Positions 52,236 through 61,662 are shown, counted from the first letter of the stretch. The stretch is DNA of 64,000 nt from Caldisphaera sp. (GCF_023256325.1 NZ_JAGDXI010000016.1:1-64000); one strand, 5' to 3'. Made by a program: numbers and translations. Notes: a model not told the origin generated them from the letters alone.

Positions 52236-53033
52236 CTATCTTTTAATATATTTGGAGATTAATACTCCTAGAAAATATAATCCACTTAACGTAAGTCCTA
52301 TTATAGTTTCTATTATGCCTCCTGTCGCTCCAGGTGATATAATTAACGCTATTATAAAAGATAGAGCAACCGCGTATCTCCAATATTTTAACCACGTTTT
52401 ATAATCAGCAAACCCGATATATGTTAGGGCAACAATAACTATAGGGTATTCGAATGATAAGCCTAGCATAATAACGAATGATAAAACTGTCGACATAAAA
52501 GCTCTTATGCTTAAGCTAGGTACTACGCCTTCACCCAGGTTAAGGTAATACATGAATTTGAATAAAGCTGGCAATACAATGAAATAAGCAAACAATGCCC
52601 CTGTTAGAAATAGAATAATTGATGGAACAATAAACTTCTTTATTGCACTTCTTTCTTTTGGAGTCAGTGCTGGAAAAAGAAATGCATATATTTCATATAT
52701 CCATAATGGTGAGCTTAAAATTGAAGATATTAGAGAAGAAGTATATAAACTACTTATTAAAGGATCAAAAGCGTTTATAGATATTAAAATCATACCTTTT
52801 GGCAGCATGAATTCTCTAATTTTTTTAAAAATATAAACGCTTGTGCTATTTACTAATGAAGGATAAGGATAATAAATATATAATCCTTTGAAATCTATAC
52901 GATTAAATTTAAAAAACATTATAAATAATAGCAGAACTATAAATAATATAAAAGGGATTAAAAGCCTTCTTATTAATTCATTTACATATTTTGAGTATTC
53001 TTTTAATATTGAACTTGATTGATTGTTTTGCAT
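52236..53033 (-). CDS. tatC: Sec-independent protein translocase TatC
   Basis: The receptor subunit of the twin-arginine translocase, about 265 residues and six membrane helices. SSPLWIYEIYAFLFPALTPKER (the conserved cytosolic loop region with Glu) is diagnostic, along with NELIRRLLIPF at the N-terminus. I place the start at ATG 53033; the frame opens 17 codons earlier at 53084. It is divergent from tatA; together they form a minimal TatAC system. Its clients probably include the Rieske protein of the nearby respiratory operon. Confidence 0.88.
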   Translation of the reverse strand: MQNNQSSSILKEYSKYVNELIRRLLIPFILFIVLLLFIMFFKFNRIDFKGLYIYYPYPSLVNSTSVYIFKKIREFMLPKGMILISINAFDPLISSLYTSSLISSILSSPLWIYEIYAFLFPALTPKERSAIKKFIVPSIILFLTGALFAYFIVLPALFKFMYYLNLGEGVVPSLSIRAFMSTVLSFVIMLGLSFEYPIVIVALTYIGFADYKTWLKYWRYAVALSFIIALIISPGATGGIIETIIGLTLSGLYFLGVLISKYIKR

Positions 53034-53220
53034 AGATCTCCCAGGATTATCTAAGTTCTTAAGTTTAATAATACTGCTGTACAATTTAACTTGTTACTAT
53101 TTTATACTCCTTTTCTATGCTTTAAAGCTAATTAATAAACAATGCTTACAAATAATAAAAACCTAACTTTTCAGATGTAATAAAGTAAGTTATAAATTGA
53201 AATGGAATTCCTTTTACAAA

Positions 53221-53231
53221 AATTTATAAAC
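53221..53231 (+). promoter_or_regulatory. TATA box of tatA
   Basis: AATTTATAAAC about 45-55 bases before the tatA ATG at 53277, with GGTG six bases before the ATG. The promoter serves tatA and the TPR gene. Confidence 0.4.
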
Positions 53232-53276
53232 ATTTAACTCTTCTAAATGTAGATATAGTCTAGGAAGGTGTAAAAC

Positions 53277-53477
53277 ATGTTAGATAGCTTGATAAATTGG
53301 ATAATAGTTATAGTTGTTATAGCTATATTATTTGGGGGTGCCACTAAAATACCAGAAATTGCCAGAGCTCTTGGAAGAGCTGTTGGCGAATTTAAGAAAG
53401 GTCAAATGGAAGTTGAAAAGGAACTAAAAGAAGGATTAAAAACAGAAAAAGATAAAAAAACGGAGGAAAATTCATGA
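53277..53477 (+). CDS. tatA: Tat translocase pore subunit TatA
   Basis: A 66-residue single-span protein. Residues about 5-20 form the membrane helix, followed by FGGATKIPEIARALGRAVGEF, the amphipathic helix with the conserved FG and a highly charged tail. It polymerises with TatC to move folded proteins carrying a twin-arginine signal. It starts six bases after GGTG. The stop overlaps the next gene by 4 bp (ATGA). Confidence 0.93.
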   Translation: MLDSLINWIIVIVVIAILFGGATKIPEIARALGRAVGEFKKGQMEVEKELKEGLKTEKDKKTEENS

Positions 53478-54115
53478 GTAGTGAATTAGATTTAAGCAAA
53501 AAATTATTTGAAGACGGCATTTCACTTATGAATCGAGGTCTGTTAATTCAAGCTGCAAATAAATTTATTGAGGCATCTAATTATATTTTAAATATGAAGG
53601 AAGTAAATGAAGAATCAAGATTGTTGCTTGTTAAATCATTAATTAATCAAGGAGCAATAATGATAAATTTAGGTAAATTTGCATTAGCCATAAATTCTCT
53701 TCTCAAATCTTGGCAGATATTAAAGAATGGAGATAATCCTATGTTATTAAAAGCAACTTACATTAATTTAATCAATGCATTTATAGCAACAAAAAGATTT
53801 AATGAGGCAAACAGTTTTATTAAAAAACTTGAAAATATAGATGAAGAATCTAAAGCATATGCATTATTGTTTAGATCTAAAATATTGATAGAAAGTAATA
53901 ATACTAATGACGTTTTAAAGTATTTAGAGGAAGCAAAAAGTATATTTTTAAAGTATGGATTTAAAGATCAGGCTGCAGCAGTTATAGCAACTCAAGCAGA
54001 ATATTATTTTTTGATTGAAAACAAAGAAAAGGCAAATGAAAAAATAAAAGAAATTAAAGAAATAATTGGTGAAGATGCTGATAAAATGTTAAAAAATGTT
54101 AGAGCGTGTACATAG
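53474..54115 (+). CDS. TPR-like helical repeat protein
   Basis: A 213-residue soluble protein made of helix-turn-helix pairs of about 34-37 residues (SLMNRGLLIQAANKFIEAS, AIMINLGKFALAINSLLKS, INAFIATKRFNEANSFIKK, KSIFLKYGFKDQAAAVIAT), which match the TPR pattern. It overlaps tatA by 4 bp, suggesting a role beside the Tat system, perhaps as a chaperone for folded precursors; this is inference from position. No signal or membrane segment is seen. Confidence 0.75.
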   Translation: MSSELDLSKKLFEDGISLMNRGLLIQAANKFIEASNYILNMKEVNEESRLLLVKSLINQGAIMINLGKFALAINSLLKSWQILKNGDNPMLLKATYINLINAFIATKRFNEANSFIKKLENIDEESKAYALLFRSKILIESNNTNDVLKYLEEAKSIFLKYGFKDQAAAVIATQAEYYFLIENKEKANEKIKEIKEIIGEDADKMLKNVRACT

Positions 54116-54133
54116 CGATCCTTCTTTTTTATC

Positions 54134-55081
54134 TTATTTTTCGTTTAATGAAGATATTAGAAACATTGTTGTAAATAAATAAATTAACATTATATACATG
54201 GTGTCTGTCATTAGATAAGCGCTTGTAAATACGCCTAAAAGAGATATTGGTATAAAAAACAAATTAATGTCTTTCTTGATGTTGAAAAGTCCTAAGAAAA
54301 GGGATAAAATTATTATAAAAGATAATGGACTAAACCAAGGTAATGGAACAGCTATTCATAAAGATGTTTGCATTGACATATTGAATACATATTTAAATAA
54401 GGTATTAGTTAAAGAATAATATGTTAAGGGAAACACAATCAAAATAGATATTATAGATGCTATTAAAATTTTATATTTACCAGAGTTTTTAATTTCGAAG
54501 TAAGCAAGTACAAAAAATCCTATAGAAAAAAGGTATAGAGATAATGGGTATAAATTTATTGGCGGATATATAAACAGCATATTAGATAAAAAGGTTAATA
54601 CAAAAAACAAAGAAGATAGTAACATGGATAAACCAAATAAAGTTTTTAATAATAGTTGAACGTAGTTTCTGTAGTTATAAATGGAAAGTAGCATCATTAA
54701 TGGAGGAATTAGAACTGATATAGAAATAAATAATAATCCCAAAGGGCTTGTTATATAACTTAAATAAATACTTTGTGAAAACGATATAATGATTGCAGGT
54801 ATTATCATAAAAAGTACATAAAATATTGAAAAAATAGATATCAGTTTTTCTTTCATAAATATGAAGTAGATAGCAGCCAATACCACTATCAGTTCAATTA
54901 AAACCCTAGATATGTAAGCAATCTTTGCTAATGCTTCATTAATAATATATGGCACTTTAAATGCTCCCATAAAGTAAGGCTCAAGTCTTACAAAAATTTG
55001 TATTGATATTAATTGTAATAAATAAGCTACAATTATAATAGAAAAAAATATTATATTGATCTTATTTAGATAAGGTTTCAT
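54134..55081 (-). pseudogene. cbsB: CbsB-like membrane subunit, interrupted by an in-frame TGA
   Basis: A polytopic membrane protein placed last in the cytochrome bc1-analogue operon. The first open part (54356-55081) has 241 residues and about seven membrane helices. After TGA at 54356-54358 the same frame continues for 73 codons (IAVPLPWFSPLSFIIILSLF and onward) with two or three more helices, then TAA at 54134. The rejoined length of 315 would suit Sulfolobus CbsB, and no usable start follows the TGA. The interruption may be a sequencing error, a nonsense mutation or rare readthrough. The gene overlaps the small membrane gene before it by 20 bp. The CbsB assignment rests mainly on position. 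Confidence 0.65.
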
Positions 55082-55295
55082 GAGCTATTTCCTCATATTT
55101 GTAATAAAATGCAAACATTATTGCAAGAGTTAATAGGATCATTCCTAAAAATATTCCATCAAATCTGTATCCATAAGGATCGCTGCTTGTAGGGACTGAT
55201 GGAGAAATAACTATGCCAAAGATGCTTACTGCTATAGATACAATTAATAATAAAAATCCTATGTATATTAATGCAATCCTAGTATTAGTTTTCAT
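55062..55295 (-). CDS. small two-helix membrane protein of the bc1-analogue operon
   Basis: A 77-residue protein with hydrophobic segments at residues about 8-28 and 47-66, joined by a Pro/Ser/Asp-rich loop. I do not recognise the family. It sits directly behind cytochrome b (one base away) and overlaps the CbsB-like gene by 20 bp, so it is part of the operon. In Sulfolobus a short gene (odsN) follows soxN; this gene is in the matching position but homology is not shown. Confidence 0.7.
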   Translation of the reverse strand: MKTNTRIALIYIGFLLLIVSIAVSIFGIVISPSVPTSSDPYGYRFDGIFLGMILLTLAIMFAFYYKYEEIAHETLSK

Positions 55296-56684
55296 TTATT
55301 GCACCTCCATACGGCTCCTTCTCATTATTTCTATTATCATAAAAGTGAAACCAAGTAAAAGCGTAGCTCCCCACATAACGTTCCTTTCAAATATTAAACT
55401 TATTGATAAGGCTCCGCCGGCTATTGTCAAGAATAATGCAATTATCGCTACTGTGGAATTAGGCTTATTTGGCTGTGTTACATTTTTACCTAAAATTTTT
55501 GTCTTTTTAGATTTTGTCGCGAAATAGGCTACCAATGCCTCTATAGCATACATTGGCAATAGAAATTCAACTGTTTGTATAAACGGAATTGTTAAACCAG
55601 GAGTTAAGTATGCCCATATTGTAAAGAAAGCTAATGTAGATACAACCATCATTCCAAGTGTAAATATAATTGGCCTGTCAGACGGATGTCTCATAGGGCT
55701 TCTATCAATAAATGGTACTATTAATAAGATCAAAAATAATAAACCTATCAAATAGATTCCGTAAACAATATTACTTCCTCCAAATATGGATTGTTTTATT
55801 ATTTGATACATCCACAAGAAATACCAATCCGGTTCTGGAGTATATTGGGCAGCAGCTTGCGGAGAATATTGAGGTCCTAAAGGTATCGGGAAAACGCTTG
55901 CTATTATAACTATTACAGATATATAAAATAATGATAAAGCTAGTAAATATTCAACTCCCCTTGGCCACCATGATATTCCGCTTCTATCATTTTTTTCTTC
56001 GGTGACTGCACCTTTTTTTGGGGGTTTGCTCATTCCGTGAGCTTCAAACATGAACAATTTAAGTCCTAAGAATACTACTAGAAGGATTGGAAGAAGTATT
56101 ACGTGTATGTCAAAAAATCTTTGCAACTCTTCTGCATCAGTTCCATTTCCCACCAATAAAGTATGTAGCCATGAAGTCATCCATGATGGTAAATAACTTA
56201 AAAGTCCTATACCTACATCTGTTGCGGATTTAGAAAGAACAGTCCATGGTAATAAATAGCCTGTAAAGCCAAAACCTAGAGTTATAAGGCCTAATATAAC
56301 TCCTACAATCCACATTCCTTCTCTTGGTTTTTTATATGTTCCTTGCCAAAAGTTTCTGAACATATGGACAAATGCCAAAAATATTATTGCATATGCATCA
56401 TATAAATGGAAATTTAGCAAAAGGCTTCCAAAAGGTAATTTATTGATTATATCAAATGTTGAGCTATAAGCGTTTGCTGTTGTAGGTACATAATTTAGTA
56501 GCAATAAAAATCCCGTAATGCCTTGCATTACAAATCCTACAACTAAGAGAGCGCCTAACCAATAATCAGGTCTAAAAGAGAATTCTGGTATTGGCCTAAG
56601 TATTTCGTCTATATTTTTTATTCCAAACCTCTCAAACACTTTATCCCAAAATCCTTGTTTATCTTTTTGCATTTTCTCTTTCAC
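55296..56684 (-). CDS. soxN: cytochrome b subunit of a bc1-analogous complex (SoxN-like)
   Basis: A 462-residue integral protein that carries the hemes of a quinol-oxidising complex. Helix B has H93 and H107, fourteen residues apart as expected, helix D has H194 in RFFDIHVILLP, and a PDWY motif (TPEPDWYFLW) replaces PEWY at the quinol site. The position of the fourth heme ligand by alignment to cytochrome b6 is Lys209 rather than His. It overlaps the Rieske gene by 4 bp. Confidence 0.92.
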   Translation of the reverse strand: MKEKMQKDKQGFWDKVFERFGIKNIDEILRPIPEFSFRPDYWLGALLVVGFVMQGITGFLLLLNYVPTTANAYSSTFDIINKLPFGSLLLNFHLYDAYAIIFLAFVHMFRNFWQGTYKKPREGMWIVGVILGLITLGFGFTGYLLPWTVLSKSATDVGIGLLSYLPSWMTSWLHTLLVGNGTDAEELQRFFDIHVILLPILLVVFLGLKLFMFEAHGMSKPPKKGAVTEEKNDRSGISWWPRGVEYLLALSLFYISVIVIIASVFPIPLGPQYSPQAAAQYTPEPDWYFLWMYQIIKQSIFGGSNIVYGIYLIGLLFLILLIVPFIDRSPMRHPSDRPIIFTLGMMVVSTLAFFTIWAYLTPGLTIPFIQTVEFLLPMYAIEALVAYFATKSKKTKILGKNVTQPNKPNSTVAIIALFLTIAGGALSISLIFERNVMWGATLLLGFTFMIIEIMRRSRMEVQ

Positions 56685-57298
56685 CCACTAACTGGAGTTC
56701 CTCCAGTTAAGTCTGCACTAACATCAGTTCCACAAGGTGTGCCATGATCGTAAATTGTTGGGGGGTTCATGCCTACTGCATAAATATCTCCAGTCGAACT
56801 GTCCAAAACAAGTTGGACCATTGGGACTGGGCATGGTGCCGGTCCACCTACAACCTTTGCCTTTTCTAGATAATCATAAAGACTTCCATGGCATGGACAA
56901 TGTCCTCCAGGTACATTTGGACCGCCATAAGGTGAAAGGGATGTTTCGAAATGATAAATACAACCCATGTGTTCGCATATAGCACTGAAAGCAACTATAT
57001 CGCTGTTTGGTCCTATTCCTCCTTGAGCTGGTTGACCAAGCTTAACCAAATAATTTGGTTCATTTTCTAGTGGATAATTAAAAGTTATAGGTGAATTAAC
57101 TTGTAAATCGTTAATATTTGCTACTTTAATCTTTGGAAAACTTGTGAGGCCTTCTTGCTCATAACTTAGAGCATATTTGAAAACAGGTTCTAATGCGCCA
57201 CCTACTGCTACTACTGTGCCTGCTGCAAGCAAGAATTTTAAAAAGTTCCTTTTGCCTATATCTATTTTTTCATCATCCTTTTTTACCATATAATTCAC
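56681..57298 (-). CDS. soxL: Rieske iron-sulfur protein (SoxL-like)
   Basis: A 205-residue membrane-anchored Rieske protein. Ligands of the 2Fe-2S cluster are C108 and H110 (CEHMGC) and C134 and H137 (CPCHGS), with C113 and C136 as the stabilising disulfide. The N-terminus GKRNFLKFLLAAG is a Tat-like signal-anchor with Lys-Arg in place of the twin arginine. It follows the CbsA gene after about 60 bases and overlaps cytochrome b by 4 bp. The tat genes are about 4 kb away. It transfers electrons from quinol to the CbsA cytochrome. Confidence 0.94.
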   Translation of the reverse strand: MNYMVKKDDEKIDIGKRNFLKFLLAAGTVVAVGGALEPVFKYALSYEQEGLTSFPKIKVANINDLQVNSPITFNYPLENEPNYLVKLGQPAQGGIGPNSDIVAFSAICEHMGCIYHFETSLSPYGGPNVPGGHCPCHGSLYDYLEKAKVVGGPAPCPVPMVQLVLDSSTGDIYAVGMNPPTIYDHGTPCGTDVSADLTGGTPVSG

Positions 57299-57359
57299 CT
57301 CTTATTCTTGAATTATAATTTTTTAGGGGTAATAAATAAAAGTCTAGTCTTATTTTAAT

Positions 57360-58571
57360 TCACCCCTTTTTGAGTGCAAAGTATAAGATTGCTGAAGCTA
57401 CAACTATTATCACTATAGCCGAAACTTCTGTATATAGTAATGTGGTATTAACTGGAGTTGTTGTTGGAGAAGTTGTAGATGATGTAGGAGATGAATTGCT
57501 TATTACTAAAGGAACAAATGTTGATATTGATTTAATAAATGCATTTTCTCCAAGATACCCCTGCCAAACTGCAAATGCAACATCATATGTCGAACCAGGA
57601 GTTAAGTTAACTTCATATGGTCCAGCTCCTGGGACTGATCCCATTTGTCTTGCCATTTCAACGACCCATGTATGAGAAGTATTGTAAGCCCCTGCTAATA
57701 CATCATAAGGATCTGTATGGTTAGTATCTACATCTGTATAGAATAATCCAGTTCCTAACCCAACTTCATATAGGTTTGATGCATTAGTATAAAGGTTTAA
57801 AGCAAAACCTGTTGGAGGAGCTTGATAATTTACTCCTGTAAATGTAACGTTATGATTCCACCAATTGTAATAAACATATTCTGGAACCGGAGGCATGTTT
57901 AGAGCAGGGCTAACCAGCTGTGTTCCATTCCATGTTGCTCCCATCATGAAATCCCATATATTTGCTGCCCCTCCCGCGGCTAGAGCACCACCATTACTTG
58001 CGCCAACAACCATACAATCATTTGGTGTTCCACTTTGGCCTCCCAGGTACCACATCATAGCTACTCTATCTTGACTATAATATGTTGAATTTACATAATA
58101 GCTCTTTACAATAGTTTCTTCATCAACTCTAGGCGGAGCTACTACATATGTGCCTGAAGAAGTGTTATACCATAAAGGTGGATAGCCAAAAGGCCCTCCT
58201 CCTAACGAAAATACGCTAGAAAGGTGATGGCTTGGCTTTGTAACATTCCATGTTAATAATACAAAAAGATATGTTCCATTCCATGCCGCTTTTACCATTA
58301 TCTGAGATGTATGGCCTCCGCCAGGTACGTTTGCAGATAATGGAATAACAGTCCACGGTATTGAAGACCAAAAGCTTTCGCTTCCTGGATTTTTCAAGTT
58401 GGCAGATCCAGTTATTTTATATGCAATGATTTGAGGTAGGGCACTGCTTGATTGGGCTTTAGAAATATTTACATTTCCATGCATTATACCTATAGCAATT
58501 ATAGATATAGAAAGCACAACAAAAATCAAGATAATCCTTTTTGCTTTTCCTCTCGAAAGCATAGTTCTCAC
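57360..58571 (-). CDS. cbsA: cytochrome b558/566 subunit A-like exported heme protein (CbsA)
   Basis: A 403-residue exported protein. Residues about 11-40 are a signal peptide or anchor, and residues about 380-400 (SAIVIIVVASAILYFAL) are a C-terminal membrane anchor. The body matches the ethylbenzene dehydrogenase/DMSO reductase gamma-like heme b domain (AAWNGTYLFVLLTWNV, RVAMMWYLGGQ) known from Sulfolobus CbsA. Many NxS/T sequons suggest heavy glycosylation, as reported for CbsA. It opens the operon; the start may be GTG 58571 or ATG 58562. It is probably the outward-facing electron acceptor of the complex. Confidence 0.85.
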   Translation of the reverse strand: MRTMLSRGKAKRIILIFVVLSISIIAIGIMHGNVNISKAQSSSALPQIIAYKITGSANLKNPGSESFWSSIPWTVIPLSANVPGGGHTSQIMVKAAWNGTYLFVLLTWNVTKPSHHLSSVFSLGGGPFGYPPLWYNTSSGTYVVAPPRVDEETIVKSYYVNSTYYSQDRVAMMWYLGGQSGTPNDCMVVGASNGGALAAGGAANIWDFMMGATWNGTQLVSPALNMPPVPEYVYYNWWNHNVTFTGVNYQAPPTGFALNLYTNASNLYEVGLGTGLFYTDVDTNHTDPYDVLAGAYNTSHTWVVEMARQMGSVPGAGPYEVNLTPGSTYDVAFAVWQGYLGENAFIKSISTFVPLVISNSSPTSSTTSPTTTPVNTTLLYTEVSAIVIIVVASAILYFALKKG

Positions 58572-58856
58572 TAGTAATTTAATTAATGAAAAATAGTTTA
58601 AAAATATAACTAATCGTTCTAAAAAATCAAAAAACTCCTATAGTTTATATAAAACTTAATTAAAATGTATAATCTTTAAAATATACCTAATATATATTTT
58701 TATAATATTAAAGTTTATAAATAACTATTTAGTAATAGAAAGCATTTCTAAACATAATTTGAATTGATGTTCTTAAGATAATAATTAGTTGGTATTTTAT
58801 CTAACATAAAAATTAAAACTTGTACAAATCCTAAGATTTTTGGTGAAAATAATTTG

Positions 58857-59486
58857 ATGCCCTTCGATAAAGAAAAATCGTTGAAGGCTTTCCATGGAAC
58901 AACAACAGTAGGATTTATAACTAAGGATGCAGTAATTTTGGCTGCAGATAAAAGAGCCACCGCTGGTACTTTAATAGCTAGCAGAACTGTTAAGAAAATA
59001 GTTAAGATAACGGATTATGCAGCAATGACTATAGCAGGTTTAGTTGCAGATGCTCAAATGCTTGCAGATGCAATAAGAGAAGAAGCAAGATTATATGAAA
59101 CAACTAATAAAAGGAAATTAACAATTAAAGGCATGGCAACTTTATTAGCTAATGTCTTATTTTCAACAAAATATTATCCATATTTGGTTCAATTAATAAT
59201 TGGTGGCTATGATACGGAGCCTAGGCTATATAATTTAGACTACTTTGGAAGCATTACTGAAGAGAAGATGACTTCCACAGGCTCAGGCTCTCCAGTAGCT
59301 TTGGGAGTGCTTGAGAGGGATTATAGACAAGATATGAGCATAGATGAAGCTATGAATTTAGCCGCAAGAGCAGTTAAAGTAGCTATTATGAGAGATTCTG
59401 CTACTGGAGATGGTGTAGATGTAATTGCAATAACCTCTAAGGGAATAAGAGAAAGTTTTATACCTCTCCAGCAACTCCTTTCTTAA
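58857..59486 (+). CDS. psmB: proteasome subunit beta
   Basis: Catalytic subunit of the archaeal 20S proteasome. A 14-residue propeptide ends at Gly, exposing the nucleophile Thr15 in HGTTTVGF; the Lys of AADKRATAG and the GSGSP loop near residue 141 complete the active site. The protein is 209 residues from ATG 58857; the frame also opens at TTG 58854. It is divergent from cbsA and followed closely by the aCPSF1 gene. Confidence 0.95.
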   Translation: MPFDKEKSLKAFHGTTTVGFITKDAVILAADKRATAGTLIASRTVKKIVKITDYAAMTIAGLVADAQMLADAIREEARLYETTNKRKLTIKGMATLLANVLFSTKYYPYLVQLIIGGYDTEPRLYNLDYFGSITEEKMTSTGSGSPVALGVLERDYRQDMSIDEAMNLAARAVKVAIMRDSATGDGVDVIAITSKGIRESFIPLQQLLS

Positions 59487-59537
59487 AAGGATAAGAAAAA
59501 GATTTTAACAAAATTTTATTTATCCCGGTGATTTAAT

Positions 59538-61565
59538 TTGGAAGAATCTGGCCAAGAAAGATTAATATCAGGGCAAAAGCTTAGGTCGATGATAGTTAGT
59601 GAAATTTTAAAGAACGTAAGGGATGCGGAGATATCAAGTATAGATTTTGAAGGACCAGAAATCGCAGTTTATGTCAAAAATCCCCAATGGATTTTAGAAG
59701 GTGAAGAGAAGATAAGAGAATTAGCAAAACAGTTAAGGAAAAGAATGGTTATAAGAACTGACCCTAAAGCTAGAAAACCAAGAGAGGCAACAATTCAATA
59801 CATAATGGAAAATACACCTGAAGAAGCAGGAATTACACCAAGTGATATACAATTTGATGAAGTTTTAGGGGAAGTTAGAGTATTTGCTGATAAACCCGGT
59901 AAGCTTCTTGGAAAAGGAAAACCTTTTAGAAACCAGGTATTGGCAAATACTGGTTGGAGATTAGAAGTTCAAAGAAAGTCTCCATTAGTTAGTAAAACTT
60001 TGGCATCAGTTTTGGAGTTATATATAAGGGCATCGTCAGAAAGGAGAAAAGCTTTAAGAGAAATAGGAGAGAGAATTTATAGGGAAATGATAGTAGGTCC
60101 TAAGAATATAAGGATTATAGGCCTAGGAAGTTTTGGAGAAGTGGGTAGATCATCAATATTGCTTGATACAGGTGAAAGCAAAATACTTTTGGATGCAGGA
60201 TTTGCTCAAAGCGGTTATTCAACAGATGCATATCCTCACTTCGATGCACCTGAATTTAGATTAGAAGACTTAGACGCAATAGTTATATCTCATGCTCACA
60301 TGGATCATATGGGGTTGCTTCCAATATTATACAAGTATGGGTATCGTGGACCTTCATATATGACTCCTCCTACAAGAGATATAACAGTTTTAATGTTAAA
60401 GGATTTTATAGATTTGTTTGTTAAAGAAGGAAAAGAGCCTCCATTTACTATGAAAGATATAAATACTATGTTAACAAGAACTATAACGGTTAATTATAAT
60501 GTTGTAACAGATCTATCACCTGATGCAAAGCTAACATTTTCGGATGCAGGTCATATTTTAGGTTCCGCGTTGACTCACATACACATTGGACAAGGTCTTT
60601 TTAACATACTTTACACAGGTGATATAAAATATTATAAAGCCAAAGAGGAATTAAATACTACAAGGTTACAACCTCCTGCAAATACAGAATTTCATAGAGT
60701 AGAGGCCTTAATTATGGAAACTACTTACGGAGCTACAGAAACAGCAACAAGAGAAGAGGCAGAAACACAATTATTTGAATTAATTAAAAAAGTTTATGAG
60801 AGAAAGGGAAAAATTTTAATACCAGTTATGGCAGTAGGAAGAGCCCAAGATATGATGGTTTTAATAAATAAGGCATTACAAGATAAAAAGATTCCTGAGA
60901 TGCCAATATACATTGATGGGTTAATATACGAAGTAACTGCTATTTATACTTCTTATCCGGAATTATTGGCCAAACCTATAAGAGATGAAATATTACATAA
61001 CGATAATAATCCCTTTATAGGACCTAATATGATATTCGTTAACGATTCTAGTAAAAGAGACGAAGCTATATTTAGCCAAGGACCTGCAATAATAATTTCA
61101 ACGAGCGGTATGATGACAGGAGGGCCAATCTTGGAGTACTTTAAGAATTTAGCTGATAATCAAAACAATGCATTAGTATTTGTTAGTTATCAGGCATCAG
61201 GAACTCTTGGAAGGAAGATTGTAGAAGGGGAAAAGGAAATACAAATGATGGATGGGAACCAACTAAAAACAATTAAGGTGAATCTAGAAGTACAAAGAAT
61301 TGAGGGATTTTCTGGACACGCTAATAGAAGTGAACTTCAAGGATTTTTAAGAGGGTTAACGCCTAAGCCTAGAGTGATAATTTTGAATCACGGAGAGCCA
61401 AGTCAAACAATATCTTTTGGAATTTTAATTAAACAGAAGTGGGATAAATTGGGATTCGAATCAATGCCAGAAGTTATTTACCCAGAAAACTTGGAGGCTG
61501 TAAGAGTATTTCCTAGGAATGTAAAACTTCATTCAATGCTAAATTACTTACAGACAGGAAGTTAA
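59538..61565 (+). CDS. fttA: KH/beta-CASP ribonuclease aCPSF1 (transcription termination factor FttA)
   Basis: A 675-residue nuclease related to eukaryotic CPSF73, shown in other archaea to end transcription by cutting U-rich transcripts. The N-terminal 170 residues hold two KH-like RNA-binding domains, followed by the metallo-beta-lactamase core with SHAHMDHMG near residue 252, SDAGHILGSA near 335, and a beta-CASP domain ending in GFSGHANRSEL near 593. All metal-binding motifs are intact. The start is TTG 59538 after GGTG. It is close downstream of psmB. Confidence 0.95.
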   Translation: MEESGQERLISGQKLRSMIVSEILKNVRDAEISSIDFEGPEIAVYVKNPQWILEGEEKIRELAKQLRKRMVIRTDPKARKPREATIQYIMENTPEEAGITPSDIQFDEVLGEVRVFADKPGKLLGKGKPFRNQVLANTGWRLEVQRKSPLVSKTLASVLELYIRASSERRKALREIGERIYREMIVGPKNIRIIGLGSFGEVGRSSILLDTGESKILLDAGFAQSGYSTDAYPHFDAPEFRLEDLDAIVISHAHMDHMGLLPILYKYGYRGPSYMTPPTRDITVLMLKDFIDLFVKEGKEPPFTMKDINTMLTRTITVNYNVVTDLSPDAKLTFSDAGHILGSALTHIHIGQGLFNILYTGDIKYYKAKEELNTTRLQPPANTEFHRVEALIMETTYGATETATREEAETQLFELIKKVYERKGKILIPVMAVGRAQDMMVLINKALQDKKIPEMPIYIDGLIYEVTAIYTSYPELLAKPIRDEILHNDNNPFIGPNMIFVNDSSKRDEAIFSQGPAIIISTSGMMTGGPILEYFKNLADNQNNALVFVSYQASGTLGRKIVEGEKEIQMMDGNQLKTIKVNLEVQRIEGFSGHANRSELQGFLRGLTPKPRVIILNHGEPSQTISFGILIKQKWDKLGFESMPEVIYPENLEAVRVFPRNVKLHSMLNYLQTGS

Positions 61566-61662
61566 AATATAATATTTTAAATTTAAATTCTCTTAGATAT
61601 GCCCTGTTCCTCTATTAGGATATATTTAAGGAATTACCTTAACGACAAAAGTAGTAAAAAGA

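Noticed and set aside
54356-54358. TGA in the CbsB-like gene as a selenocysteine codon
   Set aside because: Selenocysteine is not known in this archaeal group as far as I know, and no SECIS-like structure or selenocysteine gene is visible in the window.
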